Origin: Limnohabitans sp. Rim8
Lineage (GTDB): Bacteria > Pseudomonadota > Gammaproteobacteria > Burkholderiales > Burkholderiaceae_C
Direction of reading: 5' to 3'
Assembly: GCA_945901045.1 (NCBI GenBank)
Contig: CAMDKK010000004.1
Coordinates: forward strand, 53,999-117,998
Length of the DNA stretch: 64,000 nt
The notes beneath the pieces were generated by a model, which made no database searches, was not told where the DNA came from, and saw only the letters and a program-made list of their open reading frames with translations. Below are positions 1 through 9,471 of this stretch, piece by piece. Each line of letters opens with the position of its first letter. The first letter of the stretch is position 1. The translations under genes were made by a program, and so were the position numbers.

Positions 1-75
1 CCGGTCCAGCCGTGTCGCGGAAGGTACATATCAACCAACTAATGTTTCCTTCAGGGAAACGAAGGTCAGCGAAAA

Positions 76-2943
76 ATGAGCGAGACTAATTCCGTCTATG
101 CTGCCTACCAAGGCAACACGTATTTGTTCGGCGGCAATGCCCCGTATGTCGAAGAGATGTACGAAAACTATCTGGCCAATCCAGGCAGTGTTCCTGATTC
201 TTGGCGCGAATATTTTGACGCCTTGCAGCATGTACCGGCTACCGATGGCTCCAACGCCAAAGATGTACCCCACTTACCCGTGATCAATGCCTTTGCTGAG
301 CGTGCCAAATCCGGTGGCACCAAAGTCGTTATGGCCAGCGAAAATGTAGAAATGGGTCGCAAGCGCACGGCGGTTCAACAGTTGATTGCGGCTTACAGGA
401 ATGTCGGTCAACGCTGGGCTGACTTAGATCCGTTGAAACGCACCGAACGCCCCAGCATTCCTGACTTAGAGCCATCTTTCTATGGCTTTACTGACGCGGA
501 TCAAGAAACAGTTTTTGACACCAGCAACACGTTTTTCGGCAAAAAGAACATGTCCTTGCGCGAGCTGCTCAATGCATTGCGTGAAACTTATTGCGGCACT
601 TTGGGTGCTGAGTACATGTATGCAACTGACCAAAGCGAAAAGCGTTGGTGGCAAGAGAAGTTGGAAAGCATTCGCAGCAAACCCAATTTCACTGCCGATA
701 AGAAGAAGACTATTCTTGAACGGTTAACTGCCGCGGAAGGCCTTGAGCGCTATCTTCACACCAAATATGTAGGGCAAAAGCGATTCTCATTAGAAGGCGG
801 TGAGAGTTTCATTGCGGCCATGGACGAACTTATTCTTTCTGCCGGCCTCGCAGGCATCCAGGAGGTAGTGATCGGTATGGCGCACCGTGGTCGTTTGAAC
901 GTTTTGGTCAACACCATGCGCAAGTTGCCTGCTGATTTGTTTGCGGAATTTGACCACACTGCACCTGAAGAGTTGACTGCTGGCGACGTGAAATACCACC
1001 AAGGTTTCAGCTCGGACGTGTCGACAGCTGGTGGGCCGGTGCATTTGTCTCTGGCATTCAACCCTTCGCACTTGGAAATCGTTAATCCGGTGGTGGAGGG
1101 CTCTGTGCGAGCCCGTATGGACCGCCGTGCCGACCCTACAGGCAGCCAAGTATTGCCTGTTTTGGTGCACGGTGATGCTGCTTTTGGCGGCCAAGGAGTG
1201 AATCAGGAAACACTGGCGTTGGCCCAAACGCGGGGGTATGCCACTGGCGGCACGGTTCATATCATCGTGAACAACCAAATTGGTTTCACAACCTCAGACC
1301 CCCGTGATATGCGCTCGAGCGTGTTCTGCACGGACATCGTTAAGATGGTCGAGGCTCCTGTGTTGCATGTCAACGGTGACGATCCAGAAGCTGTGGTTTT
1401 GGCCACGCAAATGGCACTCGAATACCGCATGACGTTCCGCAAAGATGTTGTGCTCGACGTTGTGTGTTTCCGCAAACTCGGTCACAACGAGCAGGATACC
1501 CCTGCACTGACCCAGCCACTGATGTACAAGAAAATCGCAGCGCACCCCGGCACACGCAAGTTATTCGCAGACAAGTTGAGCGCACAAGGTTTGGGTGAGA
1601 CTTTAGGTGACGACATGGTGAAAGCCTACCGCGCGGCCTTGGAGGCGGGTAAGCACACTGACGATCCTATTTTGACCAACTTCAAGACCAAGTTCACTGT
1701 GGACTGGTCCCCCTTTATGGGCAAAAAGTGGACAGATGCAGGTGATACAGCCATTCCCTTGGCGGAGTGGAAGCGTTTGGCAACCAAAATCACCACCATT
1801 CCCGATTCTGTGACGCCTCACCAGTTGGTCAAAAAAGTGTATGACGACCGCGCAGCCATGGGTCGTGGCGATATTCCTGTCGACTGGGGCATGGGCGAAC
1901 ACATGGCGTTTGCTTCGCTGGTCGCCAGTGGCTACCCTGTTAGATTGTCTGGCGAAGATTCCGGTCGTGGCACGTTCACGCATCGTCATGCTGTGATTCA
2001 CGATCAAAAACGTGAAAAATGGGATATCGGCACCTATGTTGCTTTGCAAAACGTGGCGGAGAACCAAGCGCCCTTCACCGTGATCGATTCGATCTTGTCT
2101 GAAGAAGCGGTGCTCGGTTTTGAGTACGGCTATGCCTCCAACGATCCAAATACCATGGTCATTTGGGAAGCTCAGTTCGGTGATTTCGCCAATGGCGCAC
2201 AAGTGGTGATCGATCAGTTCATTGCCTCGGGTGAAGTCAAGTGGGGCCGAGTCAACGGTTTGACCTTGATGTTGCCGCATGGCTACGAAGGCCAAGGCCC
2301 TGAGCACAGTTCTGCTCGTCTCGAACGCTTCATGCAATTGGCAGCTGACACCAACATGCAGATCGTACAGCCCACCACAGCCAGCCAGATCTTCCATGTG
2401 TTGCGCCGTCAAATGGTGCGCGACTTGCGTAAGCCTTTGATCATCTTCACACCGAAGTCGTTGTTGCGTAACAAAGACGCGACTTCGCCTGTCTCTGAAT
2501 TCACCAAAGGTTCATTCCAAACCATCATTCCTGAAAACAAAGCGCTGAAGGCTGACAAGGTCAAACGCATTTTGGTTTGCTCAGGCAAGGTGTATTACGA
2601 CTTGGTCAAAAAGCGCGAAGAGTTGGGTGCCGATGACGTGGCTATTTTGCGCGCCGAACAGCTCTATCCCTTCCCGCACAAAGCTTTTGCTACTGAACTT
2701 AAAAAATACCCGAACGCCACTGAATTGGTGTGGACGCAAGACGAACCCCAAAACCAGGGCGCTTGGTTTTTCGTGCAGCACTACGTCCACGAAAACATGC
2801 TGCCCAGCCAAAAGCTCGGTTACTCCGGTCGTGCTGCATCCGCTTCGCCGGCCGTGGGTTACTCGCACCTGCACCAAGAACAGCAAAAATTGCTGGTAGA
2901 AGGCGCTTTCGGCAAGATCAAGGGCTTCGTGCTGACCAAATAA
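76..2943 (+). CDS. sucA: 2-oxoglutarate dehydrogenase E1 component
   Basis: Thiamine-diphosphate-dependent E1 subunit of the cytoplasmic 2-oxoglutarate dehydrogenase complex. It decarboxylates 2-oxoglutarate and passes the succinyl group to the lipoyl domain of SucB in the TCA cycle. The 955-residue length is normal for the family. Visible parts are the short N-terminal E1 domain (residues about 15-45, YVEEMYENYLANP), the HRGRLNVL motif near 268, the thiamine-diphosphate motif GDAAFGGQG near 365 ending in NNQIGFTT near 398, and the transketolase-like pyrimidine-binding half from about 600. It starts with ATG after GAAGG. It is first of a co-directional sucA-sucB-lpdA set, 38 bases before sucB, so all three complex components are made together. 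The 75 bases upstream hold a small hairpin (GTTTCC/GGAAAC, 44-60) but no identifiable gene. Confidence 0.98.
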   Translation: MSETNSVYAAYQGNTYLFGGNAPYVEEMYENYLANPGSVPDSWREYFDALQHVPATDGSNAKDVPHLPVINAFAERAKSGGTKVVMASENVEMGRKRTAVQQLIAAYRNVGQRWADLDPLKRTERPSIPDLEPSFYGFTDADQETVFDTSNTFFGKKNMSLRELLNALRETYCGTLGAEYMYATDQSEKRWWQEKLESIRSKPNFTADKKKTILERLTAAEGLERYLHTKYVGQKRFSLEGGESFIAAMDELILSAGLAGIQEVVIGMAHRGRLNVLVNTMRKLPADLFAEFDHTAPEELTAGDVKYHQGFSSDVSTAGGPVHLSLAFNPSHLEIVNPVVEGSVRARMDRRADPTGSQVLPVLVHGDAAFGGQGVNQETLALAQTRGYATGGTVHIIVNNQIGFTTSDPRDMRSSVFCTDIVKMVEAPVLHVNGDDPEAVVLATQMALEYRMTFRKDVVLDVVCFRKLGHNEQDTPALTQPLMYKKIAAHPGTRKLFADKLSAQGLGETLGDDMVKAYRAALEAGKHTDDPILTNFKTKFTVDWSPFMGKKWTDAGDTAIPLAEWKRLATKITTIPDSVTPHQLVKKVYDDRAAMGRGDIPVDWGMGEHMAFASLVASGYPVRLSGEDSGRGTFTHRHAVIHDQKREKWDIGTYVALQNVAENQAPFTVIDSILSEEAVLGFEYGYASNDPNTMVIWEAQFGDFANGAQVVIDQFIASGEVKWGRVNGLTLMLPHGYEGQGPEHSSARLERFMQLAADTNMQIVQPTTASQIFHVLRRQMVRDLRKPLIIFTPKSLLRNKDATSPVSEFTKGSFQTIIPENKALKADKVKRILVCSGKVYYDLVKKREELGADDVAILRAEQLYPFPHKAFATELKKYPNATELVWTQDEPQNQGAWFFVQHYVHENMLPSQKLGYSGRAASASPAVGYSHLHQEQQKLLVEGAFGKIKGFVLTK

Positions 2944-2981
2944 GTCGTTGAATCGAATACAGAAATACAGAAAGAATTGTT

Positions 2982-4253
2982 ATGGCTATCGTAGAAGTTA
3001 AAGTCCCGCAGCTGTCAGAATCAGTGGCTGAAGCCACCATGCTGCTGTGGAAAAAGAAGGTGGGTGAGACTGTCGCTGTTGACGAAATTTTGATTGACAT
3101 CGAAACCGATAAAGTCGTGCTGGAAGTGCCTGCACCTGCGGCTGGTGTGTTGTGCGAAATCCTGGTTGCCGATGGTGGTACGGTGGCGGCCGAACAGCTC
3201 ATTGCCCGCATCGACACAGATGGCAAAGTGAGTGCTGCGCCCCCCGCTCCTGCTTCTGCCGCCGCACCCGCACCCGCTGCTGCCGCAGCTGCAGCCTCCA
3301 GCAGCAAAGCAGGAGTGGCTATGCCTTCCGCCGCCAAGCTGATGGCTGACAACGAGATGGTTACAGGCTCTGTTTTGGGCACAGGAAAAGACGGTCGTGT
3401 CACCAAAGGTGATGTGCTCAGCGCCGTGCAAGGTGGTGTTTCTGTTGCTTCTGCCATGGCCGGTGGCCTTCAATCTACAGCCGCTGTAATCCCAACTGGC
3501 GCGCCAACCAAGTCCTTGCCCCAAGTGGCAGCGCCTGCCGTGGTCATGGGTGAACGTCCACAGCAACGTGTGCCCATGACGCGTTTGCGAGCCCGTGTGG
3601 CCGAGCGTTTGCTTCAATCGCAATCAACCAATGCCATCCTGACCACCTTCAACGAAATCAATATGGCCCCGGTTATGGACATGCGCAAGCGTATGCAAGA
3701 GCGATTTGAAAAGGAGCACGGTTGCAAGTTGGGCTTCATGAGCTTTTTTGTCAAGGCGGCTGTGCATGCGCTGAAGAAATTTCCCGTGCTGAATGCTTCG
3801 GTCGATGGCAACGACATCGTCTACCACGGCTATTTCGACATCGGTATTGCGGTGGGTTCGCCTCGCGGTTTGGTCGTGCCCATTTTGCGCAACGCCGACC
3901 AAATGAGCTTTGCGGATATCGAAAAGAAGATCGCTGAATTCGGCGTCAAAGCACGTGACGGTAAGCTCGGCATGGAAGAGATGACTGGCGGTACCTTCTC
4001 CATCTCGAATGGCGGCACCTTCGGCTCCATGATGTCGACCCCGATCATCAACCCACCTCAGTCGGCTATTTTGGGCGTGCACGCGACCAAAGACCGCGCC
4101 ATGGTGGAAAACGGCCAAGTCGTGGTTCGCCCCATGAACTACTTTGCCATGTCGTATGACCATCGCATCATCGACGGCCGCGAAGCTGTCTTAGGCCTGG
4201 TCGCCATGAAGGAGGCGTTGGAAGATCCAGCCCGCCTGCTGTTCGACATTTAA
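2982..4253 (+). CDS. sucB: Dihydrolipoyllysine succinyltransferase (E2 of 2-oxoglutarate dehydrogenase)
   Basis: Core E2 subunit that carries the succinyl group on a lipoyl arm and transfers it to CoA. The 423 residues show one lipoyl domain at the N-terminus with the modified lysine in ETDKVVLE (K44). An Ala/Pro-rich flexible linker (about 85-110) follows, then a peripheral subunit-binding domain (about 113-150, [11 protein letters not shown]...GRVTKGDVL), a second linker, and the catalytic acyltransferase domain ending in the active-site motif [10 protein letters not shown] (H394, D398). A single lipoyl domain and the order in the operon (E1 before, E3 after) fit the 2-oxoglutarate complex rather than the pyruvate complex, whose E2 often has two or three lipoyl domains. 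Sixteen bases separate it from lpdA. Confidence 0.97.
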   Translation: MAIVEVKVPQLSESVAEATMLLWKKKVGETVAVDEILIDIETDKVVLEVPAPAAGVLCEILVADGGTVAAEQLIARIDTDGKVSAAPPAPASAAAPAPAAAAAAASSSKAGVAMPSAAKLMADNEMVTGSVLGTGKDGRVTKGDVLSAVQGGVSVASAMAGGLQSTAAVIPTGAPTKSLPQVAAPAVVMGERPQQRVPMTRLRARVAERLLQSQSTNAILTTFNEINMAPVMDMRKRMQERFEKEHGCKLGFMSFFVKAAVHALKKFPVLNASVDGNDIVYHGYFDIGIAVGSPRGLVVPILRNADQMSFADIEKKIAEFGVKARDGKLGMEEMTGGTFSISNGGTFGSMMSTPIINPPQSAILGVHATKDRAMVENGQVVVRPMNYFAMSYDHRIIDGREAVLGLVAMKEALEDPARLLFDI

Positions 4254-4269
4254 AACTGATCGAATAAAC

Positions 4270-5697
4270 ATGAGCAAACAATTCGACGTTATCGTCATTG
4301 GTGGTGGCCCCGGTGGCTACATCGCAGCCATTCGCGCAGCGCAACTCGGTTTTCAGGTCGCCTGTATCGACGAGTGGAAAAATGCCGCCGGTGGCCCAGC
4401 GCCTGGCGGCACCTGTACCAACGTGGGTTGCATCCCGTCCAAGGCTTTGCTGCAGTCCAGCGAACACTTTGACCATGCCAACCACCATTTTGCAGACCAT
4501 GGCATCAGCGCCAAGGATGTGAAGATGGACGTGGCCAAGATGCTGGCCCGCAAGGATACTGTTGTGAAGCAAAACAACGACGGCATCTTGTACCTGTTGA
4601 AGAAAAACAAGGTCAGTTTCTTCCACGGTCGAGGTAGCTTTGTAGGCCAAGCCGAAGGCGGCTACGAAATCAAAGTGGCGGGCAAGACTGAAGAATCCAT
4701 CACCGCCAAACAAGTCATTATCGCCACCGGTTCAAACGCCCGTGCGTTGCCCGGTACACCGTTTGACGAAGTCAACGTGTTGTCCAACGACGGCGCGTTG
4801 CGCTTAGGCGCTGTGCCCAAGAAGCTAACTTTGATCGGCTCGGGCGTGATCGGTTTGGAGATGGGCTCTGTCTGGCGGCGTTTGGGCGCAGAGGTGACCA
4901 TCCTAGAAGGCCTGCCCACCTTCCTGGGTGCTGTGGACGAGCAAATCGCCAAAGAAGCCAAGAAAGCTTTTCACAAGCAAGGCTTGAAGATCGAACTCGG
5001 TGTGAAAGTTGGCGAAATCGTGAACAGTAAGAAGGGCGTCACCGTCAACTATACCAACGCCAAAGGAGAAGCGGTGGTCTTAGATGCTGACAAGCTGATC
5101 ATATCTATTGGCCGCGTGGCCAACACGATCGGCTTGAACCCCGAAGCCATTGGACTGCAGCTCGACGAGCGCGGGGCCATTGTGGTCGATGGTGATTGCA
5201 AAACCAACCTGGCCGGCGTGTGGGCTGTGGGCGACGTGGTGCGAGGCCCGATGCTGGCACACAAAGCCGAAGAAGAGGGCGTGGCTGTGGCCGAGCGCAT
5301 TGCAGGCCAACACGGGCATGTCAACTTCAACACCATTCCTTGGGTCATCTACACCAGCCCCGAAATCGCTTGGGTGGGCCGCACTGAGCAGCAACTCAAA
5401 GCCGACGGTGTGGCGTACAAAGCGGGCACCTTCCCCTTCCTAGCGAACGGCCGCGCACGCGCTTTGGGCGATACCACTGGGATGGTGAAATTCTTGGCAG
5501 ATGCCACGACTGACGAAATTTTGGGCGTTCATATTGTGGGCCCCATGGCTTCTGAGTTGATCGCTGAAGCCGTGGTGGCAATGGAGTTCAAAGCGTCTTC
5601 CGAAGACATTGCGCGGATCTGTCACGCGCATCCTTCCTTGTCTGAAGCCATGAAAGAAGCCGCATTGGCAGTTGACAAGCGGACGCTCAATTTTTAA
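4270..5697 (+). CDS. lpdA: Dihydrolipoyl dehydrogenase (E3)
   Basis: FAD-dependent disulfide oxidoreductase that reoxidises the dihydrolipoyl arm of E2 and makes NADH. Its 475 residues carry the FAD-binding motif GGGPGGYIAA (11-20), the redox-active disulfide GTCTNVGC (C49 and C54), an NAD-binding GSGVIGLEMGS segment in the middle, the second FAD motif WAVGDVVRGPMLAHKAEEEG, and the C-terminal catalytic His-Glu pair in HPSLSE (H454, E459). The residue between the first redox cysteine and NVGC is Thr where Leu is more common. As last gene of sucA-sucB-lpdA it probably serves this complex; other lipoyl complexes in the cell may have their own E3. A terminator hairpin follows at 5721-5747. Confidence 0.97.
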   Translation: MSKQFDVIVIGGGPGGYIAAIRAAQLGFQVACIDEWKNAAGGPAPGGTCTNVGCIPSKALLQSSEHFDHANHHFADHGISAKDVKMDVAKMLARKDTVVKQNNDGILYLLKKNKVSFFHGRGSFVGQAEGGYEIKVAGKTEESITAKQVIIATGSNARALPGTPFDEVNVLSNDGALRLGAVPKKLTLIGSGVIGLEMGSVWRRLGAEVTILEGLPTFLGAVDEQIAKEAKKAFHKQGLKIELGVKVGEIVNSKKGVTVNYTNAKGEAVVLDADKLIISIGRVANTIGLNPEAIGLQLDERGAIVVDGDCKTNLAGVWAVGDVVRGPMLAHKAEEEGVAVAERIAGQHGHVNFNTIPWVIYTSPEIAWVGRTEQQLKADGVAYKAGTFPFLANGRARALGDTTGMVKFLADATTDEILGVHIVGPMASELIAEAVVAMEFKASSEDIARICHAHPSLSEAMKEAALAVDKRTLNF

Positions 5698-5720
5698 GTC
5701 CAGCATGTCCTTGCGCATCG

Positions 5721-5747
5721 AAAGCCCGCTGTGATCAGTGGGCTTTT
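5721..5747 (+). terminator. Rho-independent terminator after lpdA
   Basis: AAAGCCCGCT and AGTGGGCTTT form a ten-pair stem (one G-T pair) around a six-base loop, followed by TTTT. It lies 23 bases after the lpdA stop and before the zapE start, so it probably ends the sucA-sucB-lpdA transcript. It also argues against a zapE start at the upstream GTG (5738), which lies inside the stem. Confidence 0.8.
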
Positions 5748-5779
5748 CTATTAGGAATATCAGAGACAATACCCTCTGT

Positions 5780-6877
5780 ATGTCAGTCCTTAAAAATTAT
5801 CAAAACGAGCTTGAAGTTCGGGGTTACCAAAGTGACCCAGCGCAATTGCAGGCTATTGAGTCCCTTCAACACTGTGCTGATGCATGGGCCGCTTACAAGT
5901 CCAAGCGGTCCAATCCTTTAAAAAAATTAATTAATCGCCCTGCCATTCCCAAAGGTGTTTACATGTACGGCGGAGTGGGGCGAGGTAAAAGTTTTTTAAT
6001 GGACTGCTTTTTCAATGCAGTGCCTATCGCCAAAAAAACACGGCTTCATTTCCATGAGTTCATGCGCGAAGTCCACAGGGAACTCGCCTTGATGCAAGGC
6101 ACTGTCAATCCTTTGGACTTGCTTGGCAAGCGCATGGCCAAGCGTTATAGACTGATTTGTTTTGATGAATTTCATGTGGCAGACATCACCGATGCCATGA
6201 TTTTGCATCGCTTATTGGTTTCCCTTTTTGATAACGGTGTGGGTTTCGTCACGACGTCCAACTTCATGCCCGATGGTTTGTATCCTGGTGGCATGCACCG
6301 TGACCGGATCATGCCTGCAATCGATTTGTTAAACGATCGCATGGATGTGGTCAATGTTGACAATGGCGTCGACTACCGGCAACGCACATTGGAAATGCTG
6401 CGTCTCTACCATACACCCTTGAGTGCCACGGCTGACTTGGAAATGACGCACGCTTTTGATCGGCTTGCCAGTGGCCAAGATGAAGAGCCTATTTTGCATA
6501 TCGAGGCGCGGGAGATTCTTGCAAAACGTCGTTCAGGGGGCGTGGTCTGGTTTGATTTCAAGACTTTGTGCGGCGGGGCAAGATCGCAAAATGATTACTT
6601 GGAAATTGCATCTCAGTTCCATACCCTTTTTCTGAGCCATGTTCCCAGCATGCCTGCGCGCTTGGCCTCTGAGGCGCGTCGTTTTACATGGCTGATCGAT
6701 GTGCTTTACGACCGCCGTGTGAAATTGATCATCTCAGCCCAGGTTCAACCGGAGGAGCTTTATGTTGCCGGCCCCTTGGTTCATGAATTTCCCCGGACGG
6801 TTTCGCGTTTGAAGGAGATGCAATCGGCCGAATTCTTGGCCTTAGAGCACAGAACAGTGGACACGAACATCACATGA
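5780..6877 (+). CDS. zapE: Cell division protein ZapE (AFG1-like AAA ATPase)
   Basis: ATPase of the AFG1/ZapE family, 365 residues, a usual length. In E. coli ZapE associates with the Z-ring under stress; mitochondrial AFG1 relatives act in protein quality control. Walker A is GGVGRGKS (about 63-70), Walker B is CFDEFHV (about 126), and an arginine-containing sensor segment VTTSNFMPDGLYPGG follows. The ATG at 5780 is chosen because the upstream in-frame GTG at 5738 sits inside the lpdA terminator stem and adds 14 residues foreign to the family. The stop overlaps the next start as ATGA (6874-6877), indicating translational coupling. A zapE gene directly after 2-oxoglutarate dehydrogenase genes is common in Burkholderiales. 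Confidence 0.93.
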   Translation: MSVLKNYQNELEVRGYQSDPAQLQAIESLQHCADAWAAYKSKRSNPLKKLINRPAIPKGVYMYGGVGRGKSFLMDCFFNAVPIAKKTRLHFHEFMREVHRELALMQGTVNPLDLLGKRMAKRYRLICFDEFHVADITDAMILHRLLVSLFDNGVGFVTTSNFMPDGLYPGGMHRDRIMPAIDLLNDRMDVVNVDNGVDYRQRTLEMLRLYHTPLSATADLEMTHAFDRLASGQDEEPILHIEAREILAKRRSGGVVWFDFKTLCGGARSQNDYLEIASQFHTLFLSHVPSMPARLASEARRFTWLIDVLYDRRVKLIISAQVQPEELYVAGPLVHEFPRTVSRLKEMQSAEFLALEHRTVDTNIT

Positions 6878-7227
6878 TTTCTACCCGCTATACAGGGTTG
6901 ATTGTGGTGCTTCTGTGTGTGCTTTCTTCGCGTGCATCGCAAGCCACGGACGCCCAGACACATGAACAAAAACTGCAAGTTTTGCAAGACAAGCGAGCCG
7001 CCATCATTCAGCGGTATGACCATTCCGCCAAGCAATGCTGGCTACTTTTCATGGTGAACGATTGTCTTCAAGCTGCGCGCCAGGAGCGTCGACACGCAAT
7101 AGAGCCAATTGATCAGCAAGAACATGCTGTGCGTGCTGAAAAAAGGGCTCAAGCCATTGCTGATCGACTGGAACGACTGGATGCAAAAAAGTCACCACTG
7201 GAAATTAACAATGACAGTCAACCTTGA
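6874..7227 (+). CDS. Small exported protein of unknown function, conserved cysteine pair
   Basis: 117 residues with no function I can assign. The N-terminus (1-25) is a hydrophobic signal peptide ending near SRASQATDA, so the mature protein is probably periplasmic. The rest is highly charged and helical, rich in Glu, Arg, Gln and Ala, and likely forms a coiled coil. A motif of the form C-x9-C (KQCWLLFMVNDCLQ) precedes the second helix. I recall similar small Burkholderiales proteins with a FAVNDCL segment followed by an Arg/Ala-rich helix, so this appears to be a conserved uncharacterised family. Start ATG overlaps the zapE stop by four bases; the 3' end overlaps the next gene by 17. It lies in the zapE-dinG operon. 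Confidence 0.8.
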   Translation: MISTRYTGLIVVLLCVLSSRASQATDAQTHEQKLQVLQDKRAAIIQRYDHSAKQCWLLFMVNDCLQAARQERRHAIEPIDQQEHAVRAEKRAQAIADRLERLDAKKSPLEINNDSQP

Positions 7228-7420
7228 TTTGCGATTTCCACAGACACGGTTAATCGCGCTGCAAACAGACCATCCTGAGCTGAATGCATTGATTGATCAA
7301 CTCTGTGTGCATCCGATGACTGATGATCTACAGAAGAGGCGTTTGAAAAAACAAAAATTGGTCCTGCACGATCGTATTACTCAATTGCAACAGACTCTCT
7401 TACCCAAGGAGCCTGCTTGA
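7211..7420 (+). CDS. YdcH/DUF465-like small protein
   Basis: 69 residues. The pattern HPELNALID near residue 20 and the C-terminal RRLKKQKLVLHDRITQL match the DUF465 (YdcH) family, small two-helix proteins of unknown role that resemble SlyX in size. No signal or membrane segment is seen. The ATG at 7211 is preferred over in-frame upstream starts because the extra 34 residues would lie wholly within the preceding gene in another frame and look like its frame shadow. It overlaps the upstream gene by 17 bases and its TGA stop overlaps the dinG TTG start (TTGA, 7417-7420), so translation of the three genes is probably linked. Confidence 0.75.
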   Translation: MTVNLDLRFPQTRLIALQTDHPELNALIDQLCVHPMTDDLQKRRLKKQKLVLHDRITQLQQTLLPKEPA

Positions 7421-9471
7421 GCGCCTTGAGCGCAGCTGTGGCGCATACCTTTGGGGCGCAGGGTGCGCTGGCCGCGAGTTCGGCCGGTTTCCAGCCGCGC
7501 GAAGGACAAACGGCCATGGCGCTGGCGATCGCTGAAGTTGTCCAACTGGGTGGGGAATTGGTCGTAGAGGCTGGTACGGGTGTCGGCAAAACTTACGCCT
7601 ATTTAGTGCCTGTTTTATTGAGTGGGGAGCGGGCCTTGGTGTCCACCGCCACCAAAGCCTTGCAAGATCAACTTTTTTCACGCGATATTCCCAAGTTAGC
7701 GCAAGCCCTTGGCTTGCCAGTTAAGGTGGCTTTGCTGAAGGGAAGAGGCAGTTATTTGTGCCTTCAAAGGTTGGAGCAATCTCGGCAAGGCCATGAATCG
7801 GCCGATCGAGTTTATGCCCATGCTTTGGCCAAAATCGAAACTTGGTCGCATGCCACCTTGACAGGAGATTTGTCTGAATTAACGGGGCTGGATGATCGCT
7901 CACCAGTGATACCTTTGGTGACTTCAACACGCGACAATTGCTTGGGCTCTCAGTGTCCGAAGTTTCGTGCATGCCATGTGAATCTGGCGCGCAAAGAGGC
8001 CATGGCAGCTGATGTGGTTGTCATCAATCACCATTTATTTTTTGCCGACCTGAATGTGCGTGAGTCCGGCATGGCCGAGCTATTGCCAACAGTGCGCGTG
8101 ACCGTGTTTGATGAGGCGCATCAACTCAATGAAATTGGGGTTAATTTTTTAGGCCAGCAATTGAGTACCGGTCAATTGATCGATCTGGGGCGGGATTTGT
8201 TGGGTGCAGGTTTGCAACTGGCCAGGGGTCTGGCAGATTGGCCTGCATTGGTCAGTGTTCTTGAAAAATCCGCACGCGATTTGCGATTGATCGCATCCGA
8301 ATTCAGAGCCGCAAGCCGTTTGCGTTGGACCGACCTTGAGCCCTCAGGTCTCAACGCCCAGCAGTGGGAGCAAGGACTGGCGGACATTCAATCCGCTAGC
8401 AATGCATGCATGCAGTCAATCGAAAAAGTGGCTGAATTGGCACCTGATTTTGTCAGGCTGTATGAGCGGTTTTCATCGGTAATTCAAATTATCCGATGCT
8501 TTGAAAAGCCTTGCCCAGAAGAGTCGGTTCGCTGGCTTGAAGTCGGCATGCAACTGCGCTTGATTGAGTCGCCATTGGACATTGCAGATGCTGTACAAAC
8601 GCAATTGCTAGGAAGGAAAACTGTTGAGGATTCAAACAGCATTGAACAAGCTTTTGACGATGCGCCTTCTGCGCCCAGTGCTTATCGCAAAGCATTCGTG
8701 TTTACTTCCGCCACATTGGGCGATGACCCTCAAATGAAATGGTTCACTGAGCCATGCGGATTGATGCAAGCGCGTTTGCTGCAGGTGTCCAGCCCATTTG
8801 ACTATGCGGGTCAAGCGGGGGTTTACGTGCCTCGCCAAATGCCTCGGCCGAACGACGCCACGCACAGCCGCTGTGTGGCGGAATTGGTGGGTGCTGCCGC
8901 GCTGAAATTGAGAGGGCGCACCTTGGTGTTAACCACCACTTTGGCGGCAATGCGCAACATCGGGCAGCTCCTTTCCGAAGATGCCGGCCTTGCCGGACAA
9001 GTTGAAGTATTGGTTCAAGGGCAGGGTCCAAAAAGACGGTTGATGGAGCGATTCAGGCAAGGTGATCAGGACGGGCAACTCGGTTGTATTTTGGTGGCCT
9101 CGGCTTCTTTTTGGGAAGGTTTTGATGTCCCTGGGGAAGCGCTTCAATTGGTCGTGATAGACAAGCTCCCATTTCCTCCACCCAATGACCCCTTGGTCGA
9201 GGCGCGCTCTGCTCGTCTTGAGCGGGGAGGCCGTAGTGCCTTTGCAGAGTACTCCTTGCCTGAGGCGGCCGTCGCGTTGAAGCAGGGCGCAGGCAGGTTG
9301 ATCCGCAGTGAATCCGATCAGGGCATTTTGGTCGTTTGTGACCCTCGCTTGGTCACCATGGGTTATGGCAAAAGATTGCTGGCCAGTTTGCCGGCCATGC
9401 GGGTTTTGCAAACCCCGGAAGAATTTGAAATAGCCTTAGAGCTTCTTACCAAAACTTCCACCAAGCTTTAG
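7417..9471 (+). CDS. dinG: ATP-dependent DNA helicase, DinG/YoaA type
   Basis: Superfamily 2 iron-sulfur helicase of the XPD/DinG group, 684 residues, acting 5'-3' in DNA repair and in resolving R-loops or unusual structures. Walker A is AGTGVGKTYAYL (about 52-60). Four cysteines able to hold a 4Fe-4S cluster are visible: one in GSYLCLQRL and three in NCLGSQCPKFRAC (about 174-186). Motif II is VFDEAHQLNE (about 231), the late motif SFWEGFDVPG is near 565, and motif VI is QGAGRLIRSESDQG (about 625). The start is TTG, overlapping the previous stop; it gives a normal N-terminus leading into the QREGQ-like segment PREGQTAMA. E. coli has two paralogues, and the sequence does not settle which of DinG or YoaA is closer. 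The 3' end overlaps bamD by 26 bases. Confidence 0.92.
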   Translation: MSALSAAVAHTFGAQGALAASSAGFQPREGQTAMALAIAEVVQLGGELVVEAGTGVGKTYAYLVPVLLSGERALVSTATKALQDQLFSRDIPKLAQALGLPVKVALLKGRGSYLCLQRLEQSRQGHESADRVYAHALAKIETWSHATLTGDLSELTGLDDRSPVIPLVTSTRDNCLGSQCPKFRACHVNLARKEAMAADVVVINHHLFFADLNVRESGMAELLPTVRVTVFDEAHQLNEIGVNFLGQQLSTGQLIDLGRDLLGAGLQLARGLADWPALVSVLEKSARDLRLIASEFRAASRLRWTDLEPSGLNAQQWEQGLADIQSASNACMQSIEKVAELAPDFVRLYERFSSVIQIIRCFEKPCPEESVRWLEVGMQLRLIESPLDIADAVQTQLLGRKTVEDSNSIEQAFDDAPSAPSAYRKAFVFTSATLGDDPQMKWFTEPCGLMQARLLQVSSPFDYAGQAGVYVPRQMPRPNDATHSRCVAELVGAAALKLRGRTLVLTTTLAAMRNIGQLLSEDAGLAGQVEVLVQGQGPKRRLMERFRQGDQDGQLGCILVASASFWEGFDVPGEALQLVVIDKLPFPPPNDPLVEARSARLERGGRSAFAEYSLPEAAVALKQGAGRLIRSESDQGILVVCDPRLVTMGYGKRLLASLPAMRVLQTPEEFEIALELLTKTSTKL

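Noticed and set aside
1-75. Possible 3' end of gltA or another gene before sucA
   Set aside because: All three frames are open or end here, but none gives a recognisable C-terminus, so no gene can be assigned.
1603-2412. 269-codon open frame antisense to sucA
   Set aside because: Lies wholly within a clear sucA gene, has no family features, and reflects codon bias of the true strand.
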